A stretch of DNA of 64,000 nucleotides from the NCBI GenBank assembly GCA_023382675.1, contig JAHDWN010000009.1, positions 52,660 through 116,659 on the forward strand. Direction: 5' to 3'. This document shows, piece after piece, positions 54,639 to 63,838 of this stretch. Source of the stretch: Anaerolineae bacterium (GTDB taxonomy: Bacteria; Chloroflexota; Anaerolineae; Aggregatilineales; Phototrophicaceae). The notes under the pieces are model-generated. The model was given only the letters and a program-made list of their open reading frames with translations. It did no database searches and had not been told where the DNA came from. Numbering within the stretch: position 1 is the stretch's first letter; every line of letters begins with the position of its first letter. The translations under genes and the position numbers were made by a program.

Positions 54639-55796
54639 ATGCTCAACCAACTCTATCGTGACCTGCCGGGGCTGGACGCCGCTCTCGAAGGGAACGTCTT
54701 CCTGCAAGATTTCGACCGCCTGTGGCACGCGCTGGAACAGCTTCTGCTGGCGAACGCGCCTTCCGGCGGCGCGTGGCTGCCTGATGCCATCGTCGACGAC
54801 ATCGAAGCCCTGGCGGCGGGACTTGGCCTGGCACGGCGCTTCATCCCGCATCTGGGGCGAACGGGCAACGCCGGCATCGCCCTCGGCGCGGACAAAGCGC
54901 AAGCCGATCTGATCGTCATCGCCCACATGGATCGCCCCAGCTTCCGCGTGCGCAGTGCGCAAACGGGCGAACTCTACGCCATGTGTTCGATCCGCATTCC
55001 GGGCGAGCGCTACGAGGCGCGCGCCAAAGCCCTGCGCTTTGCCAACGGCACCATTCAGATCAGCGCGCGCGGCACACTGGTGGTCGAAAATCAGGGCGGC
55101 GCGAATCAGATCCACTTTCATGCCGAAGAAGGCGCGCTGGCCTGGCACGACACCGTCGTCATGGATGCTCCACCCAGACTGGAAGATGGCACGATCCACG
55201 GCACCGGCCTGGATAACTGCCTGGGTGTCATCACGGCGCTCGGCGCGGCGGCAGCGCTCGCGCGCGTGGAAGCGGCGCTCATCAGCCACAAGCGGCGGGT
55301 GCTGTTCGTCTTCAGCGATCTCGAAGAAGGCATCCCCGACGCTTATTTCGGCCACGGTGCAGCGCGTCTCGCTGGCATGATGCCCGCGCCCACATATGGC
55401 GCCATCAGCGTGGACGCGCAGACGGCGGGCGCGGATGGTGTGCCTGCCGTCGGCAAAGGCGCTTGCTTCGGGACGGTCTCCGCGTGGAGCCGCGGCTCGT
55501 TCGTCGCGCCCAACTACATCGCGCTTGGCGCTGACCTGGCCGCCGAACTCAACAACCTGACGCCCGGCGCAGTCCAGCTCAACACCGGCTATCTCTCGCG
55601 CAGTGACGACATGCCGCTTGGCCGCTGGACGCAGGTCCTGGGTATGATCGGCCCGCCGATGACCAGCCCGCACACGACCGAAGAATCCGCCTACCTGCCA
55701 GACGTACAGCACGCCATCACCTGGCTGACAGTCTACACAGCAGCGGCGCTCGCGCTCGCACCGGAAATGAGCCGCCAGTATGCGCTTGCGCGGTGA
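54639..55796 (+). CDS. Divergent M42/M28-like metallopeptidase
   Basis: A 385-residue protein resembling the M42 enzyme before it but more divergent. Metal-binding elements: LIVIAHMDRPSF (His, Asp), GTGLDNCLGVITALG (Asp) and VFSDLEEGIPDAYFG (Glu pair). An apical-domain region lies between them (VRSAQTGELYAMCS). It begins with a 60-residue helical part not seen in the first enzyme. The two genes are 17 bases apart and may act together. The substrate is unknown. Confidence 0.75.
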   Translation: MLNQLYRDLPGLDAALEGNVFLQDFDRLWHALEQLLLANAPSGGAWLPDAIVDDIEALAAGLGLARRFIPHLGRTGNAGIALGADKAQADLIVIAHMDRPSFRVRSAQTGELYAMCSIRIPGERYEARAKALRFANGTIQISARGTLVVENQGGANQIHFHAEEGALAWHDTVVMDAPPRLEDGTIHGTGLDNCLGVITALGAAAALARVEAALISHKRRVLFVFSDLEEGIPDAYFGHGAARLAGMMPAPTYGAISVDAQTAGADGVPAVGKGACFGTVSAWSRGSFVAPNYIALGADLAAELNNLTPGAVQLNTGYLSRSDDMPLGRWTQVLGMIGPPMTSPHTTEESAYLPDVQHAITWLTVYTAAALALAPEMSRQYALAR

Positions 55797-55829
55797 AATC
55801 GCGCTGAATGAGAGCGCCCGGCGGTTTCG

Positions 55830-55858
55830 TTGACAAGGGTTGACATACTATGTAATCT
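55830..55858 (+). promoter_or_regulatory. Sigma-70 type promoter of the nucleoside importer operon
   Basis: TTGACA at 55830-55835 and TAATCT at 55853-55858 are 17 bases apart. The start of the substrate-binding gene lies 45 bases downstream, with GGGAGGAA as ribosome-binding site. A second TTGACA at 55840 is not at promoter distance. Confidence 0.7.
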
Positions 55859-55902
55859 TACTGCCGCTGGACACTGAAGACCCCTATCGGGAGGAATTTT
55901 CC

Positions 55903-57054
55903 ATGAGCCGGAAGACTTTGTTCCTTGTATTAATGACACTTGCACTGTTGATGGTTGTATCGCTCAGCGCTGTCAGCGCCCAGGAAGATGTGCGCATCAC
56001 CCTGGTCGTCAACGGCGTCCTCGGCGACAAATCATTCTTTGACTCGGCGCAGCGCGGCGTCGATCGTATCGCTGATGAATATGGCGTGGAAACCAACACG
56101 GTCGAACTGGGCATCGACCCGCAGAACTGGGAGAGCGGCCTGGCAGATGTGATGTCCGACAGCGAGAGCTATGACATCCTCATCACCGGCACCTTCCAGA
56201 TGATCGATTTCCTGGCCGCACGCGCACACCAGTACCCGGACAAGACGTTCATCTTCTTCGACGCGTCAATGCCCTATGACAACGCAGACCTCTGCGTCGA
56301 AGGCTGCGCCAACGTCTACTCGATCACCTACAACCAGAATGAAGGTTCGTTCCTCGCCGGTGTTTACGCGGCAGCGATGACTACGTCGGGCATTGAAGGC
56401 TTCAATGACGATGCATTCATCGGCGCGGTCGGCGGCCAGGACATCCCGGTCATCAACGACTTCATCGTTGGTTACGAGCAGGGCGCTTGCCTCGTCAACC
56501 CGGACAGCCAGGTGCTTGTCCAGTATGCTGGCGGTTGGAATGACCCAGCGCGCGGCAAAGAGATCGCGCTGGCGATGTTCGAGCAGAACGCCGACATCAT
56601 CTTCCAGATCGCGGGCGGCACGGGCGTGGGTGTCTTCGAAGCGGCTGAAGAACAGAGCCACTATGCTATCGGTGTCGATAGCGATCAGGCCAGCATCATC
56701 CTCGACACGAATCCCGATCAGGCAGAGCGCATTCTGACGAGTATGCAGAAGAATGTCGATAACTCGCTCTTCCGTGCGTTCGAACTCTATCTTGCGGGCG
56801 AACTGCCGCTGGGTCAGGCCGAAGGTCTGGGCCTTGCCGAGGGTGGCGTCGGACTGTCGATCAATGACATTTACACAGCCGCGACACCTGAAAACGTTCA
56901 GGAACTCGTGGCTGCGGCTTCAGAAGCCGTCGTGAACGGTGACATTTCCGTCATTACTGTCTTTGGCGCAGAAGACGAAGTTGCGACCGTAGGCACGCCG
57001 TGCTCGGAAATGCCGGCGACCGACTTCGACGCTTCGATGTACCTGGGCATGTAG
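55903..57054 (+). CDS. BMP-family ABC substrate-binding protein
   Basis: A 383-residue exported protein of the BMP/PnrA family, which brings purine and pyrimidine nucleosides to an ABC importer. ATG at 55903 has GGGAGGAA upstream and gives a signal peptide (TLFLVLMTLALLMVVSLSAVSAQED). There is no lipobox cysteine, so it is probably soluble in the envelope or held by other means. Motifs: LVVNGVLGDKSFFDSAQRG, ITGTFQMIDFLAARAHQYPDKTFIFFD, EGSFLAGVYAAAM, and YAIGVDSDQAS. A hairpin follows, then the ATPase and two permeases. Confidence 0.9.
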   Translation: MSRKTLFLVLMTLALLMVVSLSAVSAQEDVRITLVVNGVLGDKSFFDSAQRGVDRIADEYGVETNTVELGIDPQNWESGLADVMSDSESYDILITGTFQMIDFLAARAHQYPDKTFIFFDASMPYDNADLCVEGCANVYSITYNQNEGSFLAGVYAAAMTTSGIEGFNDDAFIGAVGGQDIPVINDFIVGYEQGACLVNPDSQVLVQYAGGWNDPARGKEIALAMFEQNADIIFQIAGGTGVGVFEAAEEQSHYAIGVDSDQASIILDTNPDQAERILTSMQKNVDNSLFRAFELYLAGELPLGQAEGLGLAEGGVGLSINDIYTAATPENVQELVAAASEAVVNGDISVITVFGAEDEVATVGTPCSEMPATDFDASMYLGM

Positions 57055-57075
57055 CCTGCACTGTTCGAAAATTCT

Positions 57076-57102
57076 GCCGGGGTGGGCCATGCTTGCCCCG
57101 GC
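57076..57102 (+). terminator. Partial terminator between binding protein and ATPase genes
   Basis: GCCGGGG at 57076-57082 pairs with CCCCGGC at 57096-57102, then GCTTTCTT. It lies about 20 bases after the substrate-binding gene. Such hairpins often make the binding protein more abundant than the transporter. Confidence 0.7.
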
Positions 57103-57191
57103 GCTTTCTTAAGTGGACAAAGTTAGTATTTGACCGCGCCGTGCGAATTTCCTGTGGGACAGGAGATTTGCGTCACGAGTAGCCAGGAAGC

Positions 57192-58742
57192 ATGGATATG
57201 GCTTTATTAGAAGCGCGCGACATCGTCAAAGTTTATCCCAACGGTGTGCGCGCGAATGAGAATGTCTCGCTCTCGGTCGAAAAAGGGGAGATTCACGCCA
57301 TCGTTGGCGAAAACGGCGCGGGCAAATCCACCCTGATGAAAATCCTCTATGGTCTTGAACAGCCCACCTCCGGCGACATCTTCTTGAAGGAGAAGCAGGT
57401 CGAAATCGAATCGCCGCACAAGGCAATTGAGCTGGGCATCGGCATGGTACACCAGAATTTCATGCTGGTAGATTCGTTCACGATTGCCGAGAACATCGCT
57501 CTGGGCATGGAACCGCAGCACGGCGTCACCATCGACCGCCAGAAGGCGATCCGCGATGTCGAACAATTGTCGTCCACCTATGGCCTGCACGTCGAGCCGA
57601 ACCAGCGCATCGAAACCGTCCCGGTCGGGATGCGCCAGCGCGTCGAAATCCTCAAAGCGCTTTACCGGGGCGCGGAGATCCTGATCCTCGATGAGCCGAC
57701 AGCGGTGCTGACGCCGCGCGAGACGAACGACCTGTTCGCCGCCATCCGCAACCTGATCACCGAGGGCAAGACGGTCATCTTCATCACCCACAAACTGCGC
57801 GAGGTCATGGAAATCTCCGACCGGGTCACGGTCATGCGCGACGCGCGCGTGGTCGGCACGGTCAACACACGCGACACATCCGTCCCGGAGCTGGCGCGCA
57901 TGATGGTCGGGCGCGAAGTCTTCATGGTCGTCGATAAACCGCCGGTCAAGCATGGCAAGTCAGTGCTCGAAGTCCGTGGGCTGACCTATGCCAACGAAGC
58001 CGGGCGCAAACTGCTGGATCACGCGACCTTCAACGTCTACGAGTCGGAAATCCTCGGCGTCGCCGGTGTCGAAGGCAACGGACAGACCGAACTGGTCGAA
58101 GTCCTCACCGGCCTGCGCGACGCCACCGCCGGTGATGCGTTCGTCGATGGCAATTCGATCCTCAATCATGGGCCGCGCCGCGTGCGCGAGGCTCACGTCA
58201 CCCACATCCCGGAAGATCGCCTGACCAACGGCATCGCCGCCGATGCCAGCATCGCCGATAACCTGATCGTTGACCGCTACTACCGGCCGCCGTTTACCAA
58301 GGGCTTGCTGCTCCAGCCAAACGCGATCAGCGACAACAGCCAGGCGCTCATCGATCAGTTTGGCATCCTGACGCAGAGCGGCGAGCAGCCCGTCATGTCC
58401 CTGTCCGGCGGCAACATGCAAAAAGTGATCGTGGCGCGCGAGTTTTCCAGCGATCCGCGCCTGTTGATCGCCGCTCAGCCCACACGCGGTGTTGACATCG
58501 GCGCCATCGAGTTCATTCACCAGCAGCTTGTCGATAAGCGCACGGAAGGGCTGGCAATTCTGCTCGTCTCGGCGGACTTGCAGGAGGTGATGAAGCTGGC
58601 TGACCGGATCATGGTCATGTATAACGGCGAGATCGTCTGTATGCTGCCCAACGGCCCGGATCTCACGGAAGAGAAATTGGGGATGTATATGCTCGGCGCG
58701 GTCCGTCAAACAGCGGAAGAAATGGAGGCTGGCGGATCATGA
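57192..58742 (+). CDS. Nucleoside ABC transporter ATP-binding protein (two ATPase domains)
   Basis: A 516-residue fused double ATPase of the simple-sugar/nucleoside importer class. First domain: GENGAGKST (Walker A), PVGMRQRVEILKAL in the signature position, and ILILDEPTAVLTP (Walker B). Second domain: GVEGNGQTEL in place of a normal Walker A, LSGGNMQKVIVARE and a weak Walker B (LLIAAQPTRGVD). The degenerate second site is typical of this family. It energises uptake by the two permeases; its stop codon overlaps the next start (ATGA). Confidence 0.95.
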   Translation: MDMALLEARDIVKVYPNGVRANENVSLSVEKGEIHAIVGENGAGKSTLMKILYGLEQPTSGDIFLKEKQVEIESPHKAIELGIGMVHQNFMLVDSFTIAENIALGMEPQHGVTIDRQKAIRDVEQLSSTYGLHVEPNQRIETVPVGMRQRVEILKALYRGAEILILDEPTAVLTPRETNDLFAAIRNLITEGKTVIFITHKLREVMEISDRVTVMRDARVVGTVNTRDTSVPELARMMVGREVFMVVDKPPVKHGKSVLEVRGLTYANEAGRKLLDHATFNVYESEILGVAGVEGNGQTELVEVLTGLRDATAGDAFVDGNSILNHGPRRVREAHVTHIPEDRLTNGIAADASIADNLIVDRYYRPPFTKGLLLQPNAISDNSQALIDQFGILTQSGEQPVMSLSGGNMQKVIVAREFSSDPRLLIAAQPTRGVDIGAIEFIHQQLVDKRTEGLAILLVSADLQEVMKLADRIMVMYNGEIVCMLPNGPDLTEEKLGMYMLGAVRQTAEEMEAGGS

Positions 58743-60463
58743 ACGGCAAAGCAAGTCGCAACATCAGCTACGTCATCGCCATCATCGTCGGCCTGATCAT
58801 CTTTCTCGCCACCAGCTATCGCGTGTTCGGCGCGGGCACGCTGGATGAATGGGTCGAGAAATTCAACACCACGGCAGGCGCAGGCGGCATCTTGTTCGTC
58901 AATGCGTTGGTCGGCGTCAGCGTGGCCCTGTTCGTGGCCCAGTTGAAGTGGAACGCGCTGCGCGTCACAATCACCGTGATCGCCGCGCTGATCTTCGGCT
59001 ACGTCGTCACCAGCCTGTTCAATCTGGATACGGCCAACAAATACACCCAGGGTGAATTCATCGTCGCGCTGGTCTCCGACGCTGCCCCGGTCGAGCAGGA
59101 CGACGTCGATCTGCAATATGGACGCCAGCGCGGCGGCGAACTCAACAAGCCCGGCGTGCGCGACCCGCTGACCGAAGCCAGCTTCACCTTTGCCGGCAAC
59201 GAGGGTGACGTGATCACTATCCTGGCTGCCGCCGCCAACCGGCGCTCGGAAGTCGATTTGCAGGTGGCGCTGCTCGGCCCGGATGGGCAGACATTGGCGT
59301 CGAGCACGAGCGCCGCCGCCGAACAGCTCGAACAATTCGAAGACCTGCGCAGCGAGAAAGACGCGGTCATCGCCGATTTCACTCTGCCCGCCAGCGGCGT
59401 CTACACGATCACGACACAGCCCGAACCCTTGAGCACCGGCACGATCCTCTCGGAGGCAATCAGCGCCACCAACACGGCCTATGAAGCCTTCCTGCTCGGC
59501 CCGCTCGGACGCCCCAATCGCTGGGCGGTCTGGATTCAGGACGCGCTGACGCTGATTCTGATCGGCCTCGCCATCGCCGTCGTCTTTCGCGCGCGCCAAT
59601 TCAGCCTCGGCGCGGAAGGCCAACTCTATTTCGGCGCGCTCGTTTCCGGCGCAATCTGTCTGGCATGGACGAACCTGCCACCGTTAATCGTCGTGCCGGT
59701 AGCAATCCTGGCCTCGATGACGGCGGGTTTTCTCTGGGGGCTGCTACCAGGCGTGCTCAAAGCCTACCTGGGCGCGAACGAACTCGTCGCCACGCTCATG
59801 CTCAACGCGGTCGCAACGCGCTTCTATGAGCTGGTTCTGACGTTCCAGATCAAACCGCCGACGGCAGGCTACACCGCCTCCGCGCCCTTCCCGGAAGGCA
59901 ATGTCCTCGCGCCCATCATCCCGGATACGCAGGTGACGATTGCCGTCTTCATCGTCATCATAGCGGTGATCGCGACCTGGCTCCTGATCTCGCGCACGCC
60001 GCTCGGCTACGAAATCCGCATGGTCGGCTCGAATCGCAAGTTCGCGGACTACGGCGGCATCAATTCGAAACGCGTCATCATGCTGTCGATGGCCGTCAGC
60101 GGCGTTCTGGCCGGGCTGGCCGGGGCGCACCTGGCTATGGGCATCCACCGCATGTTGATCCTGAATATCTCGCTGGGGCTGGCGTTCGAGGGTGTCGTCG
60201 TGTCGCTGCTCGCGCGCAACAACCCGCTCGTCATCCCGTTCACCGGCCTGCTCTATGCCTATCTGCGGGCGGGCGCGCAGTTCATGGAGCGCGATGCCAA
60301 CGTCAGCTTCGAGGTTGTGCGCATCATCCAGGCGGTCATCATTCTGCTGATCACCGCCGAAGCGCTCATAACACTCTATCGCTATCGCCGCACCGACCGG
60401 GCATCGACACCCGATCAGAAACCGGAAGCCACCGCAGCCATCGAGGGTACCGCCCATGTTTGA
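58739..60463 (+). CDS. Nucleoside ABC permease with inserted extracytoplasmic PPC-like domain
   Basis: A 574-residue permease. The C-terminal two thirds (about 262-560) is the standard membrane core: FSLGAEGQLYFGALVSGAI, GANELVATLMLNAVATRFYE, GYEIRMVGSNRKFADYGGI, MAVSGVLAGLAGAHLAMG. Before it are three helices (about 11-28, 50-67 and 75-95) and a soluble part at 100-255. That part contains a beta-sandwich like the bacterial pre-peptidase C-terminal (PPC) domain: ASFTFAGNEGDVITIL, VALLGPDGQTL, FTLPASGVYTITT. Normal permeases of this family are about 350 residues. It overlaps both neighbours, so the operon is tightly coupled. Confidence 0.9.
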   Translation: MNGKASRNISYVIAIIVGLIIFLATSYRVFGAGTLDEWVEKFNTTAGAGGILFVNALVGVSVALFVAQLKWNALRVTITVIAALIFGYVVTSLFNLDTANKYTQGEFIVALVSDAAPVEQDDVDLQYGRQRGGELNKPGVRDPLTEASFTFAGNEGDVITILAAAANRRSEVDLQVALLGPDGQTLASSTSAAAEQLEQFEDLRSEKDAVIADFTLPASGVYTITTQPEPLSTGTILSEAISATNTAYEAFLLGPLGRPNRWAVWIQDALTLILIGLAIAVVFRARQFSLGAEGQLYFGALVSGAICLAWTNLPPLIVVPVAILASMTAGFLWGLLPGVLKAYLGANELVATLMLNAVATRFYELVLTFQIKPPTAGYTASAPFPEGNVLAPIIPDTQVTIAVFIVIIAVIATWLLISRTPLGYEIRMVGSNRKFADYGGINSKRVIMLSMAVSGVLAGLAGAHLAMGIHRMLILNISLGLAFEGVVVSLLARNNPLVIPFTGLLYAYLRAGAQFMERDANVSFEVVRIIQAVIILLITAEALITLYRYRRTDRASTPDQKPEATAAIEGTAHV

Positions 60464-61865
60464 TAATGTGATTCAGGGCATTTTCAGCGCGGCTTTCCTC
60501 GCGTCGATCCTGCGCGTCACGACGCCAATCCTGCTGCCGTCGCTCGGCGCGCTCGTCTCGGATCGCGCGGGTGTGATCAACATCGGCCTCGAAGGCTTGA
60601 TGCTCGTGTCGGCCTTCATTGGCGTGGTCATCAGTGCCTACTCGCAGCAGTGGTTCGGCGTCGATGTCGGGCGCGTGGTTGGCCCGTGGTTGGGGCTGGT
60701 CGCAGGCGTCTTCGGCTCGGTCTTGCTCGCGCTGCTGCTCGGCTTCTTTCACTTGCGGCTCAAAGCCGATCTGATCCTGGCAGGCATCGCGCTCAATATC
60801 CTCGGTTCGGCGGGGACGGTCGCCGTCATGTACGAGCTGACCGGCGACCGTGGCAACACGAGCACCCTCGCCAGCTTGCAGGTACCGTTCATCCAACTGC
60901 CGGAGTTCATCAACCAGATCCCGGTGATTGGCCCGTTCATTTTCAACGTCTTCGATAACCAGAGCGCGATGACCTGGATCGCTTTCCTGTCGGTGATCTT
61001 CGTCTGGTTCCTGCTCTACCGTACGCCGTTCGGCTTCCATCTCCGTGCGACGGGCGAAAACCCCGCCGCCGCCGAATCGGTCGGCATCCCTGTGGTGCGG
61101 ACGCGCTACATGGCGCTTCTCCTCAGCGGCGTCTTCGCCGGGCTGGGCGGCATCCATCTGAGCATGGGCTACCTGACGCTCTTCCAGCGCGACATGTCCT
61201 CCGGGCGCGGCTTCATCGCGCTGGCGACACCGCTGCTGGGCGGCAACCGCCCTGTGGGCACGGCCATCGCCTCGCTCGTTTTCGGCTTCTTCGACGCGCT
61301 GGCGATCCGCATCGGCACGCTGCAAATTCCGTCGCAACTGCCGCAGATGATCCCGTTCGTTGCCACGATCATGGCGCTGGTCATCTACGCGCTCCAGGCA
61401 CGCCAGGTGCAGATCATCCGGGCGCAGCGGGCGGCGCAGGGCGCGGGCTTCGACCCGACCTACTGGCGCGTGCTCCAACGCTTGAGCGTTTTGCACGTCG
61501 TCCTCGGCATGATCGCGATAATCGGCGTGATTATCAGCATTTCGATGTTTGCCGCGCCGAAAGGTTTCGGCGGCGAAGAAACGGCATTTCCGCTCGGCCT
61601 GGTGATCGCCGTGACCTCCGTGATCTTAATCGCGCTCAATATGCCGTTCATCGCGCGGGTCGAGCGTATTCGGCAGCAGACACTGTTCAGTGGCGCGGCG
61701 ACGCTCGTCACGCTGGGCGTCTATCTGGCGCTGTTCTTATCGCTGTTTCGCCCGCCGCTCATCGTGGCAATCGGCGGCGGACTGGTGCTCGCTGCACTCG
61801 TCTGGGTGGTGCTCGGTGGCTTGAATCTGGTGCGGTCTGCGCCGATGAGCGCGCAGCCAACTTAG
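60456..61865 (+). CDS. Nucleoside ABC permease
   Basis: A 469-residue second permease that pairs with the preceding one; they overlap by 8 bases. Core motifs: LGALVSDRAGVINIGLEGLMLVSAF, FHLRLKADLILAGIALNILGSAG, GFHLRATGENPAAAESVGI and LLSGVFAGLGGIHLSMG. It has three or four extra helices at the C-terminus (from about 340) not needed by the family. It completes the importer: binding protein, ATPase and two permeases. Confidence 0.93.
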   Translation: MFDNVIQGIFSAAFLASILRVTTPILLPSLGALVSDRAGVINIGLEGLMLVSAFIGVVISAYSQQWFGVDVGRVVGPWLGLVAGVFGSVLLALLLGFFHLRLKADLILAGIALNILGSAGTVAVMYELTGDRGNTSTLASLQVPFIQLPEFINQIPVIGPFIFNVFDNQSAMTWIAFLSVIFVWFLLYRTPFGFHLRATGENPAAAESVGIPVVRTRYMALLLSGVFAGLGGIHLSMGYLTLFQRDMSSGRGFIALATPLLGGNRPVGTAIASLVFGFFDALAIRIGTLQIPSQLPQMIPFVATIMALVIYALQARQVQIIRAQRAAQGAGFDPTYWRVLQRLSVLHVVLGMIAIIGVIISISMFAAPKGFGGEETAFPLGLVIAVTSVILIALNMPFIARVERIRQQTLFSGAATLVTLGVYLALFLSLFRPPLIVAIGGGLVLAALVWVVLGGLNLVRSAPMSAQPT

Positions 61866-61879
61866 TCTGCGAGAATTTC

Positions 61880-62881
61880 ATGTTGAAACACAAAATCCTT
61901 GGCGGTTTATACGGTCAGGCGCTGGGCGATGCCTGGGGAATGCCAGCCTATTTCGACCCGGATCAGACCTGGAAGGCCTACGGCTGGATCGAAGATTTCC
62001 TGCCCGGCCCCGACGATCACGAAGTCCATGCCGGGCTGCCGGCTGCCCGTATCACCGATGACTCCGAGCAGGCGTTCTCGCTGGCGCGGGCTTATGTCAA
62101 GCGCGGCGGAGTTACGCTTGACGCAACCATCGAAGCGATTGTCGATTGGTACGACCGCACCGGCGGCGATCAATCGCGCTACGTCGGCCCCAGCACGCGG
62201 CGCGGCGTCCAGGCGCTCAAACGCGGCGAAGATCCCTATACGACCGGTCATTTCGGCGATACCAACGGCGCAGCCATGCGTGTCTCGGTCGTCGGTCTGC
62301 TGCATCCCAATGATCCGATGGGCGCGATTGACGAAGCGCATATCTCCTGCATCCCGACGCACAACACCAGCGTCGCCATCTCTGGGGCGTGCGCGGTCGC
62401 GGCGGCAGTGGCCGTCGCCATGCGCGAGGATGCGACGCTCGATGCGATCATCGCTGCCGGGATGCTCGGTGCAGAGTTGGGCAGGCAGAAGGGCAATCCC
62501 TGGCTGGGGCCATCGGTCGCGCGCCGCATCGACATGGCCGTGGACATCGCCCGCAAAGGCAGTGACCCACGAGCACGCCTGCGCGAGCTTTACGACGTGG
62601 TCGGCACGTCGCTTTCGATTGTCGAGACGGTCGGCGCGGCCTTCGGCGTGCTGGTGATGGCCGACGCTGACCCGCGCCAGACGGCCATCTACGCCGCCAA
62701 CCTGAGCGGCGACGCCGATACGGTTGGCGCGATTGCCTGCGCCATCGCCGGGGCGTATGGCGGCATCGACGCCATCCCGCAAGCGATCCAGGCGCGGCTC
62801 GACGCCGACCCGATCTTTGCCGGTTATCACGTGCCTCAGCTTGCCGATCAGATCGAGCAGTTGGTGGCGAGACGCTCATGA
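61880..62881 (+). CDS. ADP-ribosylglycohydrolase-family protein
   Basis: A 333-residue all-helical protein with the dinuclear magnesium site of the DraG/ARH family: ITDDSEQAF (about 53-61), FGDTNGAAMRVSVVG (about 128-142) and LSGDADTVGAIACAIAGAYGG (about 275-295). Family members remove ADP-ribose from arginine or other groups, or act on related compounds such as ribosyl derivatives. Because it lies in a nucleoside uptake set and overlaps the PfkB kinase gene (ATGA), a small-molecule role in ribosyl metabolism is more likely than protein de-ADP-ribosylation. That is inference. Confidence 0.9.
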   Translation: MLKHKILGGLYGQALGDAWGMPAYFDPDQTWKAYGWIEDFLPGPDDHEVHAGLPAARITDDSEQAFSLARAYVKRGGVTLDATIEAIVDWYDRTGGDQSRYVGPSTRRGVQALKRGEDPYTTGHFGDTNGAAMRVSVVGLLHPNDPMGAIDEAHISCIPTHNTSVAISGACAVAAAVAVAMREDATLDAIIAAGMLGAELGRQKGNPWLGPSVARRIDMAVDIARKGSDPRARLRELYDVVGTSLSIVETVGAAFGVLVMADADPRQTAIYAANLSGDADTVGAIACAIAGAYGGIDAIPQAIQARLDADPIFAGYHVPQLADQIEQLVARRS

Positions 62882-63825
62882 GCGGGCGGGTCGTATCTAT
62901 CGGCGATCTGGTCGCCGATCTGATCACGCCGGTGCATTTGCCGGTGCGCCCGTTCGATCACCAGGAGACACGCGGCGCGTATCTCGAAGCCGGGGGGGCT
63001 TGCAACTTCAACATTATGGCGCGCCGCCTCGGTCTGGATGTACTGGCGCTCGGTGCCATCGGCGATGACATGTTCGGGGCCGAACTACGCCGCATCCTAT
63101 CTGCCGAGGGGATTGACCTGCGGGGCGCGATCACGCACCCCGGCTCGCGGAGCTGCCTCGTCTTAGACCTGATCGACCAGCGTACACACGAGCACGTCTT
63201 CATCGGCAACCTGGCGACCGGGCCGGTAGTCGAATACACGCCCGAACTGGACTCATTGGTGACTTCGGCGGGCGCTGTATTCGCCCAGGGCTACAACCTC
63301 CACGAGGAGCAGCTTCCCCTGCTCATGGATGGCGCGATGACAAGCGCACGGGCGCATAACATCCCGGTCTTTTGCGATACCGGCCCGACCTTGCGCACCA
63401 TCGACCCCGCGCGGGTGCGCCGGATGGCCGAACTGACTGACATCGCTATGATGACGGCGGACGAAGTGCCACTGGTCGCCGAAGGACACAACGGCGAGGT
63501 GGCCTATCGCTATCTGTTCGACCTGGGCGTACAGACGATTGTGATCAAGCGCGGCGCGGATGGCTGCACCGTTATCCAGCCGGATGCGCGGTTCGACAGC
63601 CCCGGCTTTGCCGTCGAGGTTGTCGATACGGTTGGCGCGGGCGACTGCTTCAACGCCGGTCTGATCTATGCGCGGCTCAACGGCCTGGATTGGGCAGACG
63701 CGGCGCGCATCGCCAACGCCTGCGGCGCGGCCTCCGTCCAGAAATCAGGCGGCGGGCGGAATGCACCCACCCGCGCCGAAGTCGAAACACTCTTGAGCCG
63801 TCACCATCTGCGCCTGCCTACCTGA
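62878..63825 (+). CDS. PfkB-family sugar or nucleoside kinase
   Basis: A 315-residue ribokinase-like enzyme. Motifs: GDLVADLITPVHLP, EAGGACNFNIMARRLGLDV and DTVGAGDCFNAGLIYARL with the catalytic Asp. It phosphorylates a sugar, perhaps ribose freed by the nucleoside hydrolase, or a nucleoside. It overlaps the ADP-ribosylglycohydrolase-family gene by four bases and is followed by a YjbQ gene 13 bases later. Confidence 0.9.
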   Translation: MSGRVVSIGDLVADLITPVHLPVRPFDHQETRGAYLEAGGACNFNIMARRLGLDVLALGAIGDDMFGAELRRILSAEGIDLRGAITHPGSRSCLVLDLIDQRTHEHVFIGNLATGPVVEYTPELDSLVTSAGAVFAQGYNLHEEQLPLLMDGAMTSARAHNIPVFCDTGPTLRTIDPARVRRMAELTDIAMMTADEVPLVAEGHNGEVAYRYLFDLGVQTIVIKRGADGCTVIQPDARFDSPGFAVEVVDTVGAGDCFNAGLIYARLNGLDWADAARIANACGAASVQKSGGGRNAPTRAEVETLLSRHHLRLPT

Positions 63826-63838
63826 AACGAGACCACCG

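Noticed and set aside
61880..62881. ADP-ribosylglycohydrolase as antitoxin of an ADP-ribosylating toxin
   Set aside because: No toxin gene is adjacent, and the gene overlaps a sugar kinase in a nucleoside uptake set.
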